Both the position numbers and the translations under genes were made by a program. Positions 34,281 through 44,126 of a stretch of DNA of 64,000 nucleotides are shown here, in pieces. Position 1 is the first letter of the stretch. Each line of letters begins with the position of its first letter. Location: assembly GCA_041660385.1 (NCBI GenBank), contig JBAZWJ010000023.1:1-64000 (forward strand). The letters run 5' to 3'. The notes below the pieces were generated by a model. That model worked only from the letters and a program-made list of their open reading frames with translations. It did no database searches and was not told the DNA's origin. The stretch comes from DYJE01 sp041660385 (GTDB lineage: Bacteria; Desulfobacterota; Desulfobacteria; Desulfobacterales; Desulfolunaceae).

Positions 34281-35845
34281 GTAGGGGCACGGCGCGCCGT
34301 CAATGTTGTTGAATTAAGCATAAAATCACCCCCCCCAATATTGTCATTAACTATTTGAATATATTATTATAATAGTGTATATTCTATTTAGAGGTTATGC
34401 TTGATTGAAACAAATGACACATTATTAAAAAAGGAAATCAATATGGCACAGAATTCGCTTTTCATGACGTATGCCAATCTGGCAATTTTATTCATAAATT
34501 TTTCCATTTAATCCCCAGAAAACTTGAAGAAACTGCTAAAAAAAATTCAAACGATTTCACCCGTAATTGTAAATTGCCACTCCCGAAACTGATTACCTTT
34601 ATTCTTTCTATTGTTGCCAGCGGCAAAGGCAAAGGGGTTGACTGCAAATCAACCGAATTTTTCAGGAACGCCAAGCGCAGTGGCTTATGGCCTTCCGCAT
34701 CTGCCGTTCATCGAAGCTCTGTGACCAAAGCCCGCAAAAAGCTGGATTGGAACATTTTTCAGGATATATTTCTAAAAGCAGTAGTGCTTGCTTATGAATT
34801 ATGGCCAAAAAATGATCCCAATTCCCTGTGGCATGGCATGTCCGTATTTGCCGTTGATGGTTCAAAGTATGATCTTCCGGCAACAAAGGAAATCCGCGAA
34901 GAGTTTGATCCAAAAAGCGGCCTTATGCACAAAGGCAGAGGACATTTCCCACAATGCCTTGTCAGTACCGTATATGACGTTTTCAGAAGAATCCCCATCG
35001 CACGCAGCATTGCTCCAATGGGCTCATCTGAACGTGAGGAGTTCAAGGGGCTTCTGCCTCAAATTCCAGCACACAGTCTTCTTCTTTTTGATCGCGGCTA
35101 TCCTTCATATAACCTTATTTCGCTTCTTCTCGAAGAATTCATCGGGTTTTTTATTTTCAGATGCCCCGCAACGTCCACTTTCCCGGCAGTTGAAGCATTC
35201 GTAAAAAGTGGCAAAGCCGAGCAAATCATCCAGATTATTCCGGGTGACATGGTCATCCGAAAAACGCCATGTGAACAAAGAAAAAAACTTAAAGCCCTTA
35301 AAATAAGGGCGATAAGACTTGTTAGCCCTGAGGGTGTTGTCTCTGTTCTTTTGACGAATCTCTATAACCCCCAAAAATTTTGTACAAAAGATATCATATG
35401 GCTCTATTTCAGACGCTGGGAAATCGAAGGGTATTACCGTGATGAAAAATCCACCTTTGAAATAGAAACCTTCCATTGCAAAACACCCAATGGCATACGC
35501 CAAGAACTCTTTGCTGTCATGATCATGGCCGTTATCACGCGCACGATGATGAGCCTCTCTTCTGATTCTTCAAAAGAAAGAGACGGCCAACCACAGTTTA
35601 AAAATGCTATGTGTGTCATGGCATCTGAAGCTGTTGTGCTTGTCCCCGATGACCCTGATAAAGCCGTAGAAATTTTCAATAACATCCTCAAAGAAATTGC
35701 CTTGAAAAGGTTCTACAAATCAAAAAAACCAAGGCCACCAGCACCAAGAGTCAATAAAAAACCGTCAAACAAATGGGCTGATTCAAGAAAAAATAAAGTT
35801 AAAAAAGCTTAATTCAACAACATTGACGGCGCGCCGTGCCCCTAC
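34281..35845. mobile_element. IS4-type insertion sequence with 39-bp perfect terminal inverted repeats
   Basis: Perfect 39-base inverted ends at 34281-34319 and 35807-35845, beginning GTAGGGGCACGGCGCGCCGT, enclose one transposase gene; total 1565 bp. No target-site duplication is obvious in the flanks. It sits inside the nqr operon, between nqrC and nqrD, with its transposase on the opposite strand. Its right end supplies the final base and the TAG stop of nqrC. The terminal motif is shared with the MITE at 50247-50628 and with several short repeats. Confidence 0.85.
34443..35812 (+). CDS. IS4-family transposase, apparently needing a -1 frameshift
   Basis: The main frame (from about 34505 to 35812) has DDE-type features: FAVDGSKYDLPATKEIREEF, LLFDRGYPSYNLISLL and YFRRWEIEGYYRDEKSTFEI (the Y-(2)-R-(3)-E-(6)-K signature of IS4 elements). 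The ATG at 34443 with AGGA upstream opens MAQNSLFMTYANLAILFINF but stops after 22 codons. Shifting by -1 at AAATTTT (34496-34502, a canonical A_AAT_TTT slippery site) joins it to FHLIPRKLEETAKKNSNDFT and the rest. Either programmed frameshifting controls transposition or this copy is damaged. Confidence 0.78.
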
Positions 35846-36558
35846 AGCTTAACATCCCCTGCCCCATCTCGCCTCAGTTTACTCGAAAAAGGCTCAAACT
35901 GCTCCAGTGTTTCTTTCAACCCCTGACTCAGATACTTCCCGGTCAACGTTGCACCGCTGATACCATCCACGTAGTTGGGAAGTTCTTCCTTGGAAACACG
36001 GTCTTTGGCTACGCCTTTGGCAATGGACACCGACACGAATTCATTTTTCAGATCCACAATTTTCTTTCCCTTGAACTGATGCCTGAACCAGGCGCTTTCG
36101 ATTTCCCCGCCAAGGCCAGGAGTTTCTGCATGACGGGTCACAGAGAAACCGATGATGGTGGCTCCGTCTTTTTCAAGGGCAAGGTAACCGTTGATTTTAC
36201 CCCAGAGCCCTCGTGAGCTCAGAGGAATGATGGTGGCATAAAGGTTTTCACCCTCTTTACAGATGTATAGAGGCAGACTGTTCTTTGAGTCAGCAGGCGG
36301 AGCGGAAAGCATGAGCTGGCCTGATGCATCGACCCAGGCATCCACGATGCGGTCGTGGTACAGACGGTTGATGTCGTCTGCTGAATGTTTTTTTGTCTCA
36401 TCCACGAGCCCGGCAGCTCTTACGATGTTAATCTGTCGGTCCAGCTCAATGTTGGCCCGCTGGTATTTCTGAAGTCCCGTGCATGCCGCTGTGATTATAA
36501 CACAGCATACCAGACTGAGCACGGCTGCAAAAACAACGGATCTGGTGTTGTCAGACAT
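35842..36558 (-). CDS. nqrC: Na+-NQR subunit C (covalent FMN)
   Basis: 238 residues from the ATG at 36558 (AAGGA upstream). One N-terminal membrane helix (about 8-28), then a periplasmic domain with the flavinylation motif DGISGATLT, whose Thr bears FMN. The stop TAG lies in the end of the IS element, so the natural C-terminus may have been changed by a few residues. It overlaps nqrB by 8 bases. Confidence 0.93.
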   Translation of the reverse strand: MSDNTRSVVFAAVLSLVCCVIITAACTGLQKYQRANIELDRQINIVRAAGLVDETKKHSADDINRLYHDRIVDAWVDASGQLMLSAPPADSKNSLPLYICKEGENLYATIIPLSSRGLWGKINGYLALEKDGATIIGFSVTRHAETPGLGGEIESAWFRHQFKGKKIVDLKNEFVSVSIAKGVAKDRVSKEELPNYVDGISGATLTGKYLSQGLKETLEQFEPFSSKLRRDGAGDVKL

Positions 36559-37747
36559 TGGGAATCCTTTTTCGAAGTTTGGTTTTAATTTCGATATAGT
36601 CCAGCAGCGGAGCAAAAAGATTCATGAAAAGAATGGCCAGCATCACGCCGTCCGGATAAGCCGGGTTGAACACCCGGATGATCACCGTCAACATTCCGAT
36701 AAGAAAACCGTAAAGCCATCTGGAACCGTTCATTCCCGGACCTGATACCGGATCGGTTGCCATATAGGCAATGCCGAAAGCAAAGCCGCCCATCACCAGG
36801 TGGTAGACAGGGTTCAAGGACAGATAGGGAGACGAAGACGGGCCAGTCAGTGCGTTCAACAGATATCCAGTTACCAGAACGCCAAGTACGCCGCCAACGA
36901 TTATCCTGTAACTTGCGATTCCAGTGACACAGAGAAAAACAGCTCCGATAAGACACAACAGGGTGGATGTTTCACCGATACTTCCTGGATAAAGACCAAG
37001 AAATAATTTTTCAAACGTGAAGCCCGCTTGGGCCAGATGGGTTTCCACCGTTGAAGGGTTTGTAACAGCAGCGGAAACAGCCAGAGCCGTTGCACCTGTA
37101 ACTGCATCAGACACGTTGCCCACACCTTTGCTCACAGCCACCCATACGCTGTCCCCTGCCATTGAAAGGGGATAGGAAAAAAACACAAAAGCCCGTGCTG
37201 TGAGGGCCGGATTTACAAGATTACGCCCGGTCCCTCCGAATACTTCCTTGCCGATGACCACACCGAAAGTGATACCGATGGCTGCCTGCCAGAGAGGCAT
37301 GGTGGGTGGAAGGATCAGAGGATAAAGAAGACCGGTGACAAGAAATCCTTCGCTGATGGCGTGTCGCCTGATCATGGCGAAAAGCCCTTCCCAGAAAAGT
37401 CCCACACCGTAAGAGACCACCACCAGAGGCAGAACAAGAACGAGTCCCCGTGTCATCACCGCGATAAAATCAATGGGAAGTCCCGAACCCAGGTTCGCCT
37501 GGTAACCGGCATTGTAAACACCGAAGAAAAAATGGGGGAGAAGAGCCAGGATCACGAAGCTCATCAAACGTTTGAGATCCAGGCCGTCCCTCACATGGGG
37601 CCGGGACAATGCGGTGTGGCCGGGGATGAAAAAAAATGTCCGGGTCGCTTCATAAACAGGATGATACCGTTGAAGCTTTCCTCCTTTTTCAAAATGTTTT
37701 TCACTCGCGTCCAGCAGTTTTTTTATATGTTTTGCAAATAAGTTCAT
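36551..37747 (-). CDS. nqrB: Na+-NQR subunit B (covalent FMN, sodium channel subunit)
   Basis: 398-residue membrane subunit with about ten helices. The N-terminal extension RYHPVYEATRTFFFIPGHTA is typical of NqrB rather than RnfD, and DAVTGATALAV is the FMN-attachment site. It hosts riboflavin and the ion path in the known enzyme. Two bases separate it from nqrA. Confidence 0.95.
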   Translation of the reverse strand: MNLFAKHIKKLLDASEKHFEKGGKLQRYHPVYEATRTFFFIPGHTALSRPHVRDGLDLKRLMSFVILALLPHFFFGVYNAGYQANLGSGLPIDFIAVMTRGLVLVLPLVVVSYGVGLFWEGLFAMIRRHAISEGFLVTGLLYPLILPPTMPLWQAAIGITFGVVIGKEVFGGTGRNLVNPALTARAFVFFSYPLSMAGDSVWVAVSKGVGNVSDAVTGATALAVSAAVTNPSTVETHLAQAGFTFEKLFLGLYPGSIGETSTLLCLIGAVFLCVTGIASYRIIVGGVLGVLVTGYLLNALTGPSSSPYLSLNPVYHLVMGGFAFGIAYMATDPVSGPGMNGSRWLYGFLIGMLTVIIRVFNPAYPDGVMLAILFMNLFAPLLDYIEIKTKLRKRIPNV

Positions 37748-37749
37748 AA

Positions 37750-39087
37750 TCAGGCCTGTTCTTTAGAGTAATCGGCTTTGGCTTTTTTCAGTATGGCGCA
37801 TACATCAACTTTGCTCGGGCACACATACGTGCAAAGGGCGCATTCCACACAGTCAAGAAGACCGTGGGCAAGCCCCTCTTCCACTTCTCCGGCCTGAAGA
37901 CATTTAAAGGCAAACTGAGGCAGGATGTCCACCGGACAGACCGACGCGCAGGCTCCGCAATTGATGCAGGGACGGAGTTCGCCGTGCATGTTGCAGTTCA
38001 TGGAGAAATCTTTCCTGTTGAATGCGGAAAGAAACGTCCTCGTAAAACTTGGTCTGTTGTAGCCAGCCCTTAAAAATCCGAGAAATTCTTCTTCATCCCC
38101 TTCGTTCAAGACCGTGAGCGATGATTCGTAATAACCGAGATATGAATCCGATGGCAGATTGTAGCCTCTCATGACACCTCCGGCCACAACACGTGTGGAC
38201 TCTTCACCGGAACCGAGTTGAAGCGCTTTGACCGGACTGCCGACCCTCACACGGAAATGCTTTTTCTTTCCGCAGGCCGGACCGCCTGTGGCAATGACTT
38301 TCCAGGAAGGATAAACACCGTCTCTCATCAACTGTGCCAGAAGAACGAGATCCTGGCCATCAATGAAAAACGCCTTGTTTTCCTCCTTTGTCTGTTTGAT
38401 ATGGTAAAGCAGAACACCGGGATCATCGGAGGGATAGGGTCCGGTGGTCGTATGGGTTATCGTATTTTTCACATCCACCGACAGATTGCCGCAATCTCCC
38501 GAAGCCATGATGTGAACTGTTTTCGTTAATTTCCTCAACACGGAAAGCCCGTATAGAAAAAGGTCTTCCTTTCCACGGAGATACAACGAAGGAGACGGGG
38601 CAAAACTATCTTTCCCGTTTAAACTGACCACAATGGACGAAGGGTCGCTGTCCCGCCCGGCTATGTCACGGAACGGAAGCGCCCGGAGAAAGGGCCAGAC
38701 ACCTCCTTTGACAAGGCGCTCCTTGATCAACGAAGGGTCCATACTTTCAATCATGGATAAATCTGTTCTCGGAAATTCCTCCATGGCTTCGATTTCATCC
38801 AGATCAATAACGATTTCCTGAATTACTCGCCGTTGCCCGTATCGGATATCGGTGATCACACCGGCTCCAGGCGAAAGAAAGACAAGATTCATGTCTCTCT
38901 TGTCTTCGAAAAGCGGTGTCCCGATTTTAACTTTCTGTCCTTTTTCCACCCTGAGTCGTGGAATGATGAATGGGATATGCTCGGGAAGCACTCCAAGCGT
39001 TGATGGAGTTTTTAACACTTCAAGCTCACTGGCCGGAGAGCCTGACAGTCTAAGGTCATAACCCTTTTTGACAATGACATTTTTCAT
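37750..39087 (-). CDS. nqrA: Na+-NQR subunit A with intact RnfC-like ferredoxin motifs
   Basis: 445 residues from the ATG at 39087 (an in-frame ATG four codons upstream lacks a ribosome site). The N-terminus (KKGYDLRLSGSP, EDKRDMNLVFLSPGAGV) is NqrA-like. The last 70 or so residues hold CINCGACASVCP and CVECALCTYVCP, two complete CxxCxxCxxxCP motifs. As I recall it, Vibrio NqrA keeps only a trace of this region (LCT-VCPGK) and binds no cluster, so this protein is intermediate between NqrA and RnfC. It leads the nqr operon. Confidence 0.92.
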   Translation of the reverse strand: MKNVIVKKGYDLRLSGSPASELEVLKTPSTLGVLPEHIPFIIPRLRVEKGQKVKIGTPLFEDKRDMNLVFLSPGAGVITDIRYGQRRVIQEIVIDLDEIEAMEEFPRTDLSMIESMDPSLIKERLVKGGVWPFLRALPFRDIAGRDSDPSSIVVSLNGKDSFAPSPSLYLRGKEDLFLYGLSVLRKLTKTVHIMASGDCGNLSVDVKNTITHTTTGPYPSDDPGVLLYHIKQTKEENKAFFIDGQDLVLLAQLMRDGVYPSWKVIATGGPACGKKKHFRVRVGSPVKALQLGSGEESTRVVAGGVMRGYNLPSDSYLGYYESSLTVLNEGDEEEFLGFLRAGYNRPSFTRTFLSAFNRKDFSMNCNMHGELRPCINCGACASVCPVDILPQFAFKCLQAGEVEEGLAHGLLDCVECALCTYVCPSKVDVCAILKKAKADYSKEQA

Positions 39088-39347
39088 GGTTTTTTCCATG
39101 CAGATTTTTGAGTCGGATTGATTCGCTGTTAAAGGCTGTTTGGCAAGCCAGTCAAAACACAGCTTTATAATGAAACTAATGAAAACATATTGACGATGAT
39201 TATCACTTATTTAATCTGTGAATTCAAATAAAAAAATGATATCCATTTTTATTGCAACAATGGCAACCTATGATATTCAGGTGGCCATGCAGATAACAAC
39301 CCACATTAAATACCCTTTCTATGTAATTTCAACTCAGGGAGAAACCC

Positions 39348-41012
39348 ATGGCACATAAAAAAATACTGATCACCGGAGGCGTTGCAGGTGGAGCAACTGC
39401 CGCAGCGCGTATTCGCAGGCTTGATGAAAATGCTGAAATCATTCTTCTTGAACGGGGTGAGTACATATCGTTCGCAAACTGCGGCCTGCCCTATTATATC
39501 GGAGGAACCATCAAAAAAAGGGATACTCTCCTCGTTACCACGGCCGAAGATTTTTCGTTAAGGTACAGAATTGATATCCGGCCATTTTCCGAAGTCATCT
39601 CCATTTCTCCTTCTGAAAAAGTTATTGAAGTTAAGGAAATTCAAACGGGGAAAGTATACCGCGAAAGCTACGACCGATTGATCCTTTCACCGGGGGCCGC
39701 CCCCCTGAAGCCACCCATCGAAGGCATTGACGATGAGCGGATCTTCAGCCTCAGAAACATTCCGGACACCGATAGAATCAAACTCATGGTGGACACTATG
39801 ACCCCCCAGAGAGCCGTGGTTGTTGGCGGCGGTTTCATTGGTCTTGAAATGGCGGAGAACCTCGCCCACAGAGGTCTGAAAATCACCATTGTGGAAATGG
39901 CCGATCAGGTGATGACGCCCATTGACCCTGAAATGGCCCACCTGGTTCACAGCCATCTGATCAGGAAAAAGGTGGATCTGATTCTGAACAACGGAGTCAA
40001 GCGATTCATTCCCAAAGCAGACTGCATCAGCGTAGAAACATCAAGCGGAGCTTTGATCGATTGCGACATGGTTCTTTTTTCCGCAGGAGTCAGGCCGGAA
40101 AACAAACTGGCCCTGGATGCCGGACTTGATGTGGGCGAACGAGGCGGCATAAGGGTAAGCGACACCATGCAGACCTCAGACCCCAATATTTACGCCGTGG
40201 GAGACGCCATTGAAACCTGTGATTTCATCACCGGATCGCCGATGATGATCCCGCTTGCAGGTCCGGCCAACAAGCAGGGACGAATAGCCGCCGATAACGT
40301 TACCGGTCGCCGTACCACGTTCAAGGGTGCGTTAGGCACAGCTATTGCCAAAGTGTTCGACCTTACAGTGGCATCCACAGGTAAAAATGAAAAAAGTCTG
40401 AAAAGCCAGAATATCCCTTATAAAAAATGCTACACCACATCCGGTTCCCATGCGTCATATTATCCGGGGGCGCAAGATCTGAGCATCAAACTTTTGTTTA
40501 CCCCATCAAGCGGTCGGATTCTGGGAGCACAGATCGTAGGTGGAAAAGGCGTGGATAAACGGATTGATGTTATCGCTACAGCGATCAAAGGAAACTTAAC
40601 CGTTTATGATCTGGAAGAATTGGAACTGGCCTATGCCCCGCCTTATTCTTCGGCGAAGGACCCTGTGAATATCGCCGGATTTGTTGCAGCAAACATCCTC
40701 AAAGGCGACATGGAAACCATCTATTCAGAAGATCTGGCCAAGCTTGATCTTCAGAAAAATGTGATCATCGACTTGAGAACGCCTTTTGAAGTGAAACATT
40801 ACGGATCAATCAAAAACGCCATCAATATTCCTGTGGATGACCTGCGTAACCGCATTGGAGAATTAAGCCTGAATAAAACCTATATCGTGTACTGCGCTGT
40901 GGGTGTCAGGGGCTATATTGCTTACAGAATTTTATCTCAGATGGGTTTCAAGGCGAAAAATTTAAGCGGTGGCATGGCGCTTTGCGGGCATTGCGGAGAT
41001 ATACTGGTTTAA
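39348..41012 (+). CDS. CoA-disulfide/persulfide reductase with C-terminal rhodanese domain
   Basis: 554 residues: FAD/NAD(P)H pyridine-nucleotide-disulfide oxidoreductase (1-320) with the redox Cys in SFANCGLPYYIGG, dimerisation domain (330-440), and a rhodanese domain (about 455-550) with active Cys in YIVYCAVGVRGYIAYRIL. This architecture (CoADR-RHD/Npsr) reduces CoA disulfide or persulfides and polysulfide in anaerobes. GGGAGAAA lies before the ATG. Monocistronic by appearance. The C-terminal end has an extra CGHC. Confidence 0.92.
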   Translation: MAHKKILITGGVAGGATAAARIRRLDENAEIILLERGEYISFANCGLPYYIGGTIKKRDTLLVTTAEDFSLRYRIDIRPFSEVISISPSEKVIEVKEIQTGKVYRESYDRLILSPGAAPLKPPIEGIDDERIFSLRNIPDTDRIKLMVDTMTPQRAVVVGGGFIGLEMAENLAHRGLKITIVEMADQVMTPIDPEMAHLVHSHLIRKKVDLILNNGVKRFIPKADCISVETSSGALIDCDMVLFSAGVRPENKLALDAGLDVGERGGIRVSDTMQTSDPNIYAVGDAIETCDFITGSPMMIPLAGPANKQGRIAADNVTGRRTTFKGALGTAIAKVFDLTVASTGKNEKSLKSQNIPYKKCYTTSGSHASYYPGAQDLSIKLLFTPSSGRILGAQIVGGKGVDKRIDVIATAIKGNLTVYDLEELELAYAPPYSSAKDPVNIAGFVAANILKGDMETIYSEDLAKLDLQKNVIIDLRTPFEVKHYGSIKNAINIPVDDLRNRIGELSLNKTYIVYCAVGVRGYIAYRILSQMGFKAKNLSGGMALCGHCGDILV

Positions 41013-41049
41013 TGAATGGTCTTTAATGGACGTCCATTGACATTGCCGT

Positions 41050-41400
41050 AGGGCGTGAGCCCTGCTTATACCCGATAGATTTATACATAGCAAGAATGCG
41101 GCAGACTCTCGTAGGTCGGGTAGAGGAACGAAACCCGACAAAATGACCCGATCCTTATAATAATCGGACGTTTATTCTGTATCAGTGATCAACTTTGAAT
41201 AGAATAAAACCGTTGTCTCAATGGCCACCATTCGTTGGATTTCGTTCCTCTATCCAACCTACTCGTTTCTCAAAAACTGAACCATCGTTCGAGAGCATTG
41301 AAATTCAAACGTTGTCCCCTTCCCCTATTTTGGGTCGACAAGATTTAATGACTTGCAGACTTATCGGGTATAAGCAGGGCGTGAGCCCGACTACTGTAGA
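41050..41400. repeat. Nested inverted-repeat element (MITE-like), no gene
   Basis: Outer arms GGGCGTGAGCCCTGCTTATA...(41047-41075) and its complement at 41366-41393 enclose inner arms GTAGGTCGGGTAGAGGAACG (41112 onward) and CGTTCCTCTATCCAACCTAC (about 41240-41264). No reading frame of note lies inside. The design, two concentric inverted repeats, resembles a non-autonomous element inserted around another. Fills the 41013-41430 gap. Confidence 0.6.
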
Positions 41401-41430
41401 CTTTTATTGCCGGGTTAATACGTTACACGA

Positions 41431-41904
41431 TCAAACGTAATCACCACGAATAAACTTCATGTATTCAACGTTGGCAAGAACGGAGCTTTGTTCGGCTATG
41501 GACTTTAAGGCTTTACCACTTTCGGAGTCGTTCGTAACCGACGCGGAAAGAAGATCTGCACCCTCTTTGATTCCTTGAATCAAGGGTTCGATATCCTTAA
41601 GAGACTTGGACGGGTCGCTCAGATCTTTTGCGAATTGCTCCAGCATGGTCAGAAGCTGATCCGTGCTCTTTTCAACATCACCCACGCTGCTATCTTCAAT
41701 CTTCAGATTGAAGGAGGGAATCTCACCCAGGCCCGATACAGCAGGAGATACTGCGGACTGCCCCTTTTCATCCGATGATGACAGGATCTTGTCGAATGTC
41801 TTTTTAAAAAGGTCTCCATCCAATCCGTTGCTGACCGTGTCCTGCGAACCTGTGGTCAATGACCTGGCCTGACTTATTTTATCTAATTCGTTGATACCTT
41901 TCAT
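41431..41904 (-). CDS. Uncharacterised protein, soluble, acidic
   Basis: 157 residues from the ATG at 41904 (GGAG eight bases before). No signal peptide or membrane helix. The middle is helical (STDQLLTMLEQFAKDLSDPS, LKDIEPLIQGIKEGADLLSA). I do not recognise a family; the size and low complexity recall small accessory flagellar or secretion proteins, but nothing nearby confirms it. The 41935-42240 stretch upstream holds no gene or clear promoter that I can support. Confidence 0.6.
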   Translation of the reverse strand: MKGINELDKISQARSLTTGSQDTVSNGLDGDLFKKTFDKILSSSDEKGQSAVSPAVSGLGEIPSFNLKIEDSSVGDVEKSTDQLLTMLEQFAKDLSDPSKSLKDIEPLIQGIKEGADLLSASVTNDSESGKALKSIAEQSSVLANVEYMKFIRGDYV

Positions 41905-42266
41905 GGTCGTTCTCCAACTTCCCGGAACGGGCAAAGCCCCTTTGTTTTACCTCGAATAATCGAAGCTGCCATGCGGCAATTTTTTCCTTTTCAATCCTTG
42001 CTTTAATCCATTACCAGGAAAAAAATGCTCGATTCACATAAAAATTTCCCATTTCCATGTTTTCACTTTGGATAAAAGCAACATGCGGGCCAGAATTATT
42101 TCCTTAATCATCGTTTATTCTCTGTTGTTTTGATTGCGCCTTTGGTCAAGACAGATTAATATTGCTGATTCGTAGCATGGGTGAAACCAAAGCGTAAACC
42201 CATCATGAATAGCCGCTCCACACAATATACCCAATACATATGATCAAATTTATGGAGATGGAATTG

Positions 42267-43460
42267 ATGCAAACAAACCATGACTCACAAAAAAGAAAGC
42301 TGCCATCACTGTCAGGATGGCAAACAACATTCCCGAAAAAGGCCCTGACCGCCTGTGCTGCACTGGCTATTTTTTTTATAGTAACGGCCTGCGGTCACAA
42401 ACGGATGGATTCAAGCCCTATGGCAGCCATGGAAAAAGCCGAATCAGCTGGAGCTTACAGAATGCTGGAATCTTATAATGACTCGGCCCCAGCGCCCATT
42501 AAATCCATGAGAGCTGGTTCTCCACGCGAAGCAGCGCCTGCAAAAAAACGTATGGTTCATTACAACGGGTATGCAAAAATGAGATCACCCAAACCCAAGG
42601 ATCTAATAGATCAGGCCAAAACACTGGTGATCGAAGCAGGCGGTTATGTGGAGCAGATCCGTGTAGGAAACGCCAGCTTCCGTGTACCGGTCAAAAACTT
42701 CCACGAAACATTCAAAAAGATCCTGGCTTTGGGTGACGTGCTTTCCAAAAATATCTCTGCCAACGACGTGACCGATTCTTATTCCGACATCGACCTGAAA
42801 CTGAAAATTGCCAAGGCATCACGAAACCGCTATCTGGAGCTGCTTAACCAGACCGAGGATGAAGAAGAAAAACTTTCTCTTCTCAAAGAAATCGGCCGGT
42901 TGAACGAAAGCATCGAAGCTATGGAAAACATGCTGAAAACCTTGAGTTCCCTTGCGGATTTTTCACGGCTCAGCCTGGATGTGGTGGGAATTGATACTGC
43001 ACCGGTTTCCGGTGATAAACCGGATATCTTCGAATTCCGCTGGATTCATGATTTGTCACCCTTTACCAGAGCCAATCTGGAAAACGGAGAAAAACTCGCC
43101 TTTGAAACACCGAAAGACATGGTACCTCTGGACGGTAAAAAATGGATCACGGAAAGTGCTGACGGCGTTGTCTTTTATGCATACAGGCGACCCAACGCCC
43201 CTGCTGGCGACTCTGATTTCTGGATCAGTGCCATCAAGACACGACTGGAATCGGGATTCAAATCCACCACGGTAAAATCAGTCGGTCAGTACACCTGCCT
43301 GCGATGGGAAAGCCTTTCGGACAAACCCTACATCTATGTGCTGGGCCTTTGCGCTAAAGACAAAAATCTGGAGGTTTTCGAAATCTACTACCCCACCCTG
43401 GACCACGAAAAACGGTTCGAGGAAGCCATAGCCGACGTCCTGAAAAAAGGCGTGAAATAA
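42267..43460 (+). CDS. DUF4349 domain lipoprotein
   Basis: 397 residues from the ATG at 42267 (GGAGATGG upstream). The signal segment ALTACAALAIFFIVTACG ends in a lipobox-like VTAC. The DUF4349 core follows (IDQAKTLVIEAGGYVEQIRV, RVPVKNFHETFKKI), with a coiled coil near EEKLSLLKEIGRLNESIEAM. The usual C-terminal membrane helix of DUF4349 proteins is replaced by an extra 150-residue domain. First of three linked envelope genes. Function unknown. Confidence 0.82.
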   Translation: MQTNHDSQKRKLPSLSGWQTTFPKKALTACAALAIFFIVTACGHKRMDSSPMAAMEKAESAGAYRMLESYNDSAPAPIKSMRAGSPREAAPAKKRMVHYNGYAKMRSPKPKDLIDQAKTLVIEAGGYVEQIRVGNASFRVPVKNFHETFKKILALGDVLSKNISANDVTDSYSDIDLKLKIAKASRNRYLELLNQTEDEEEKLSLLKEIGRLNESIEAMENMLKTLSSLADFSRLSLDVVGIDTAPVSGDKPDIFEFRWIHDLSPFTRANLENGEKLAFETPKDMVPLDGKKWITESADGVVFYAYRRPNAPAGDSDFWISAIKTRLESGFKSTTVKSVGQYTCLRWESLSDKPYIYVLGLCAKDKNLEVFEIYYPTLDHEKRFEEAIADVLKKGVK

Positions 43461-43481
43461 CCTAAAAACAAGGACATGACC

Positions 43482-44126
43482 ATGAATCTACATAAAAACA
43501 GCAGCAAACGGTTCACCATCAAAATCATGGCCGGAATTCTATTCTGCCTGTTCACTGTATTTCCCGCAACACACACCTTTGCGGGGCCCGCTCTTTTCGA
43601 GCAGTCAACCCTCACGATTTCTCTGAGTGACCCGGATTCGGCAGCAGACGACCTGATCGCTAAAGCCCAGTCCCTTGACGGATATTTTACCTATCTTGCC
43701 GATCAGTCTGTCACGTTCCGGATTCCATCATCGAAAAGTACCGAATTTCTGGCTTACTGCGAAACCAAGGGGATCGTTCTTGAAAAACAGTTCGAAACCA
43801 CAGGGTTTGATGATCAGCTGGATCAGAAGTGCACAAGCCTCAAAGCCAAACAGGAAATTATGGATCGTTATTTGTCTGTTCTGAAAAACGCCAAAAAGAA
43901 AACCATCGTCAGTGTTGAGCGTGCTGTTCAGGAAGTGGCGTCAGACATCGAAACCCTCAAAGGCTCCATCACTTATATGGAACACGAACTATCCTTTGCC
44001 AAAGTCATTGTCCAGTTCCAATTCAAAGACAGAACCGCCCCGGTGTATTCGGGCACGTCCTCATTTCCCTGGCTGAACACCATGAACCTCCAAACCATGA
44101 TCGAGGATTTCAACGATGAAAAATAA
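43482..44126 (+). CDS. Exported DUF4349-like protein
   Basis: 214 residues from the second ATG, which is better spaced from AGGA. Signal peptide (IMAGILFCLFTVFPATHTFA|GP). The body repeats the pattern of its neighbour in shorter form: SLDGYFTYLADQSVTFRIPS, then a coiled coil KAKQEIMDRYLSVLKNAKKK, then IETLKGSITYMEHELSFAKV. Probably a partner or diverged duplicate of the upstream lipoprotein. It overlaps the next gene by 11 bases. Confidence 0.78.
   Translation: MNLHKNSSKRFTIKIMAGILFCLFTVFPATHTFAGPALFEQSTLTISLSDPDSAADDLIAKAQSLDGYFTYLADQSVTFRIPSSKSTEFLAYCETKGIVLEKQFETTGFDDQLDQKCTSLKAKQEIMDRYLSVLKNAKKKTIVSVERAVQEVASDIETLKGSITYMEHELSFAKVIVQFQFKDRTAPVYSGTSSFPWLNTMNLQTMIEDFNDEK

Noticed and set aside
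36551..39087. Calling the membrane complex Rnf rather than Nqr
   Set aside because: NqrA-type N-terminus, NqrB N-terminal extension, two FMN motifs and an NqrF with 2Fe-2S/FAD domains identify NQR; there is no RnfB. Only the cluster motifs in NqrA resemble RnfC.
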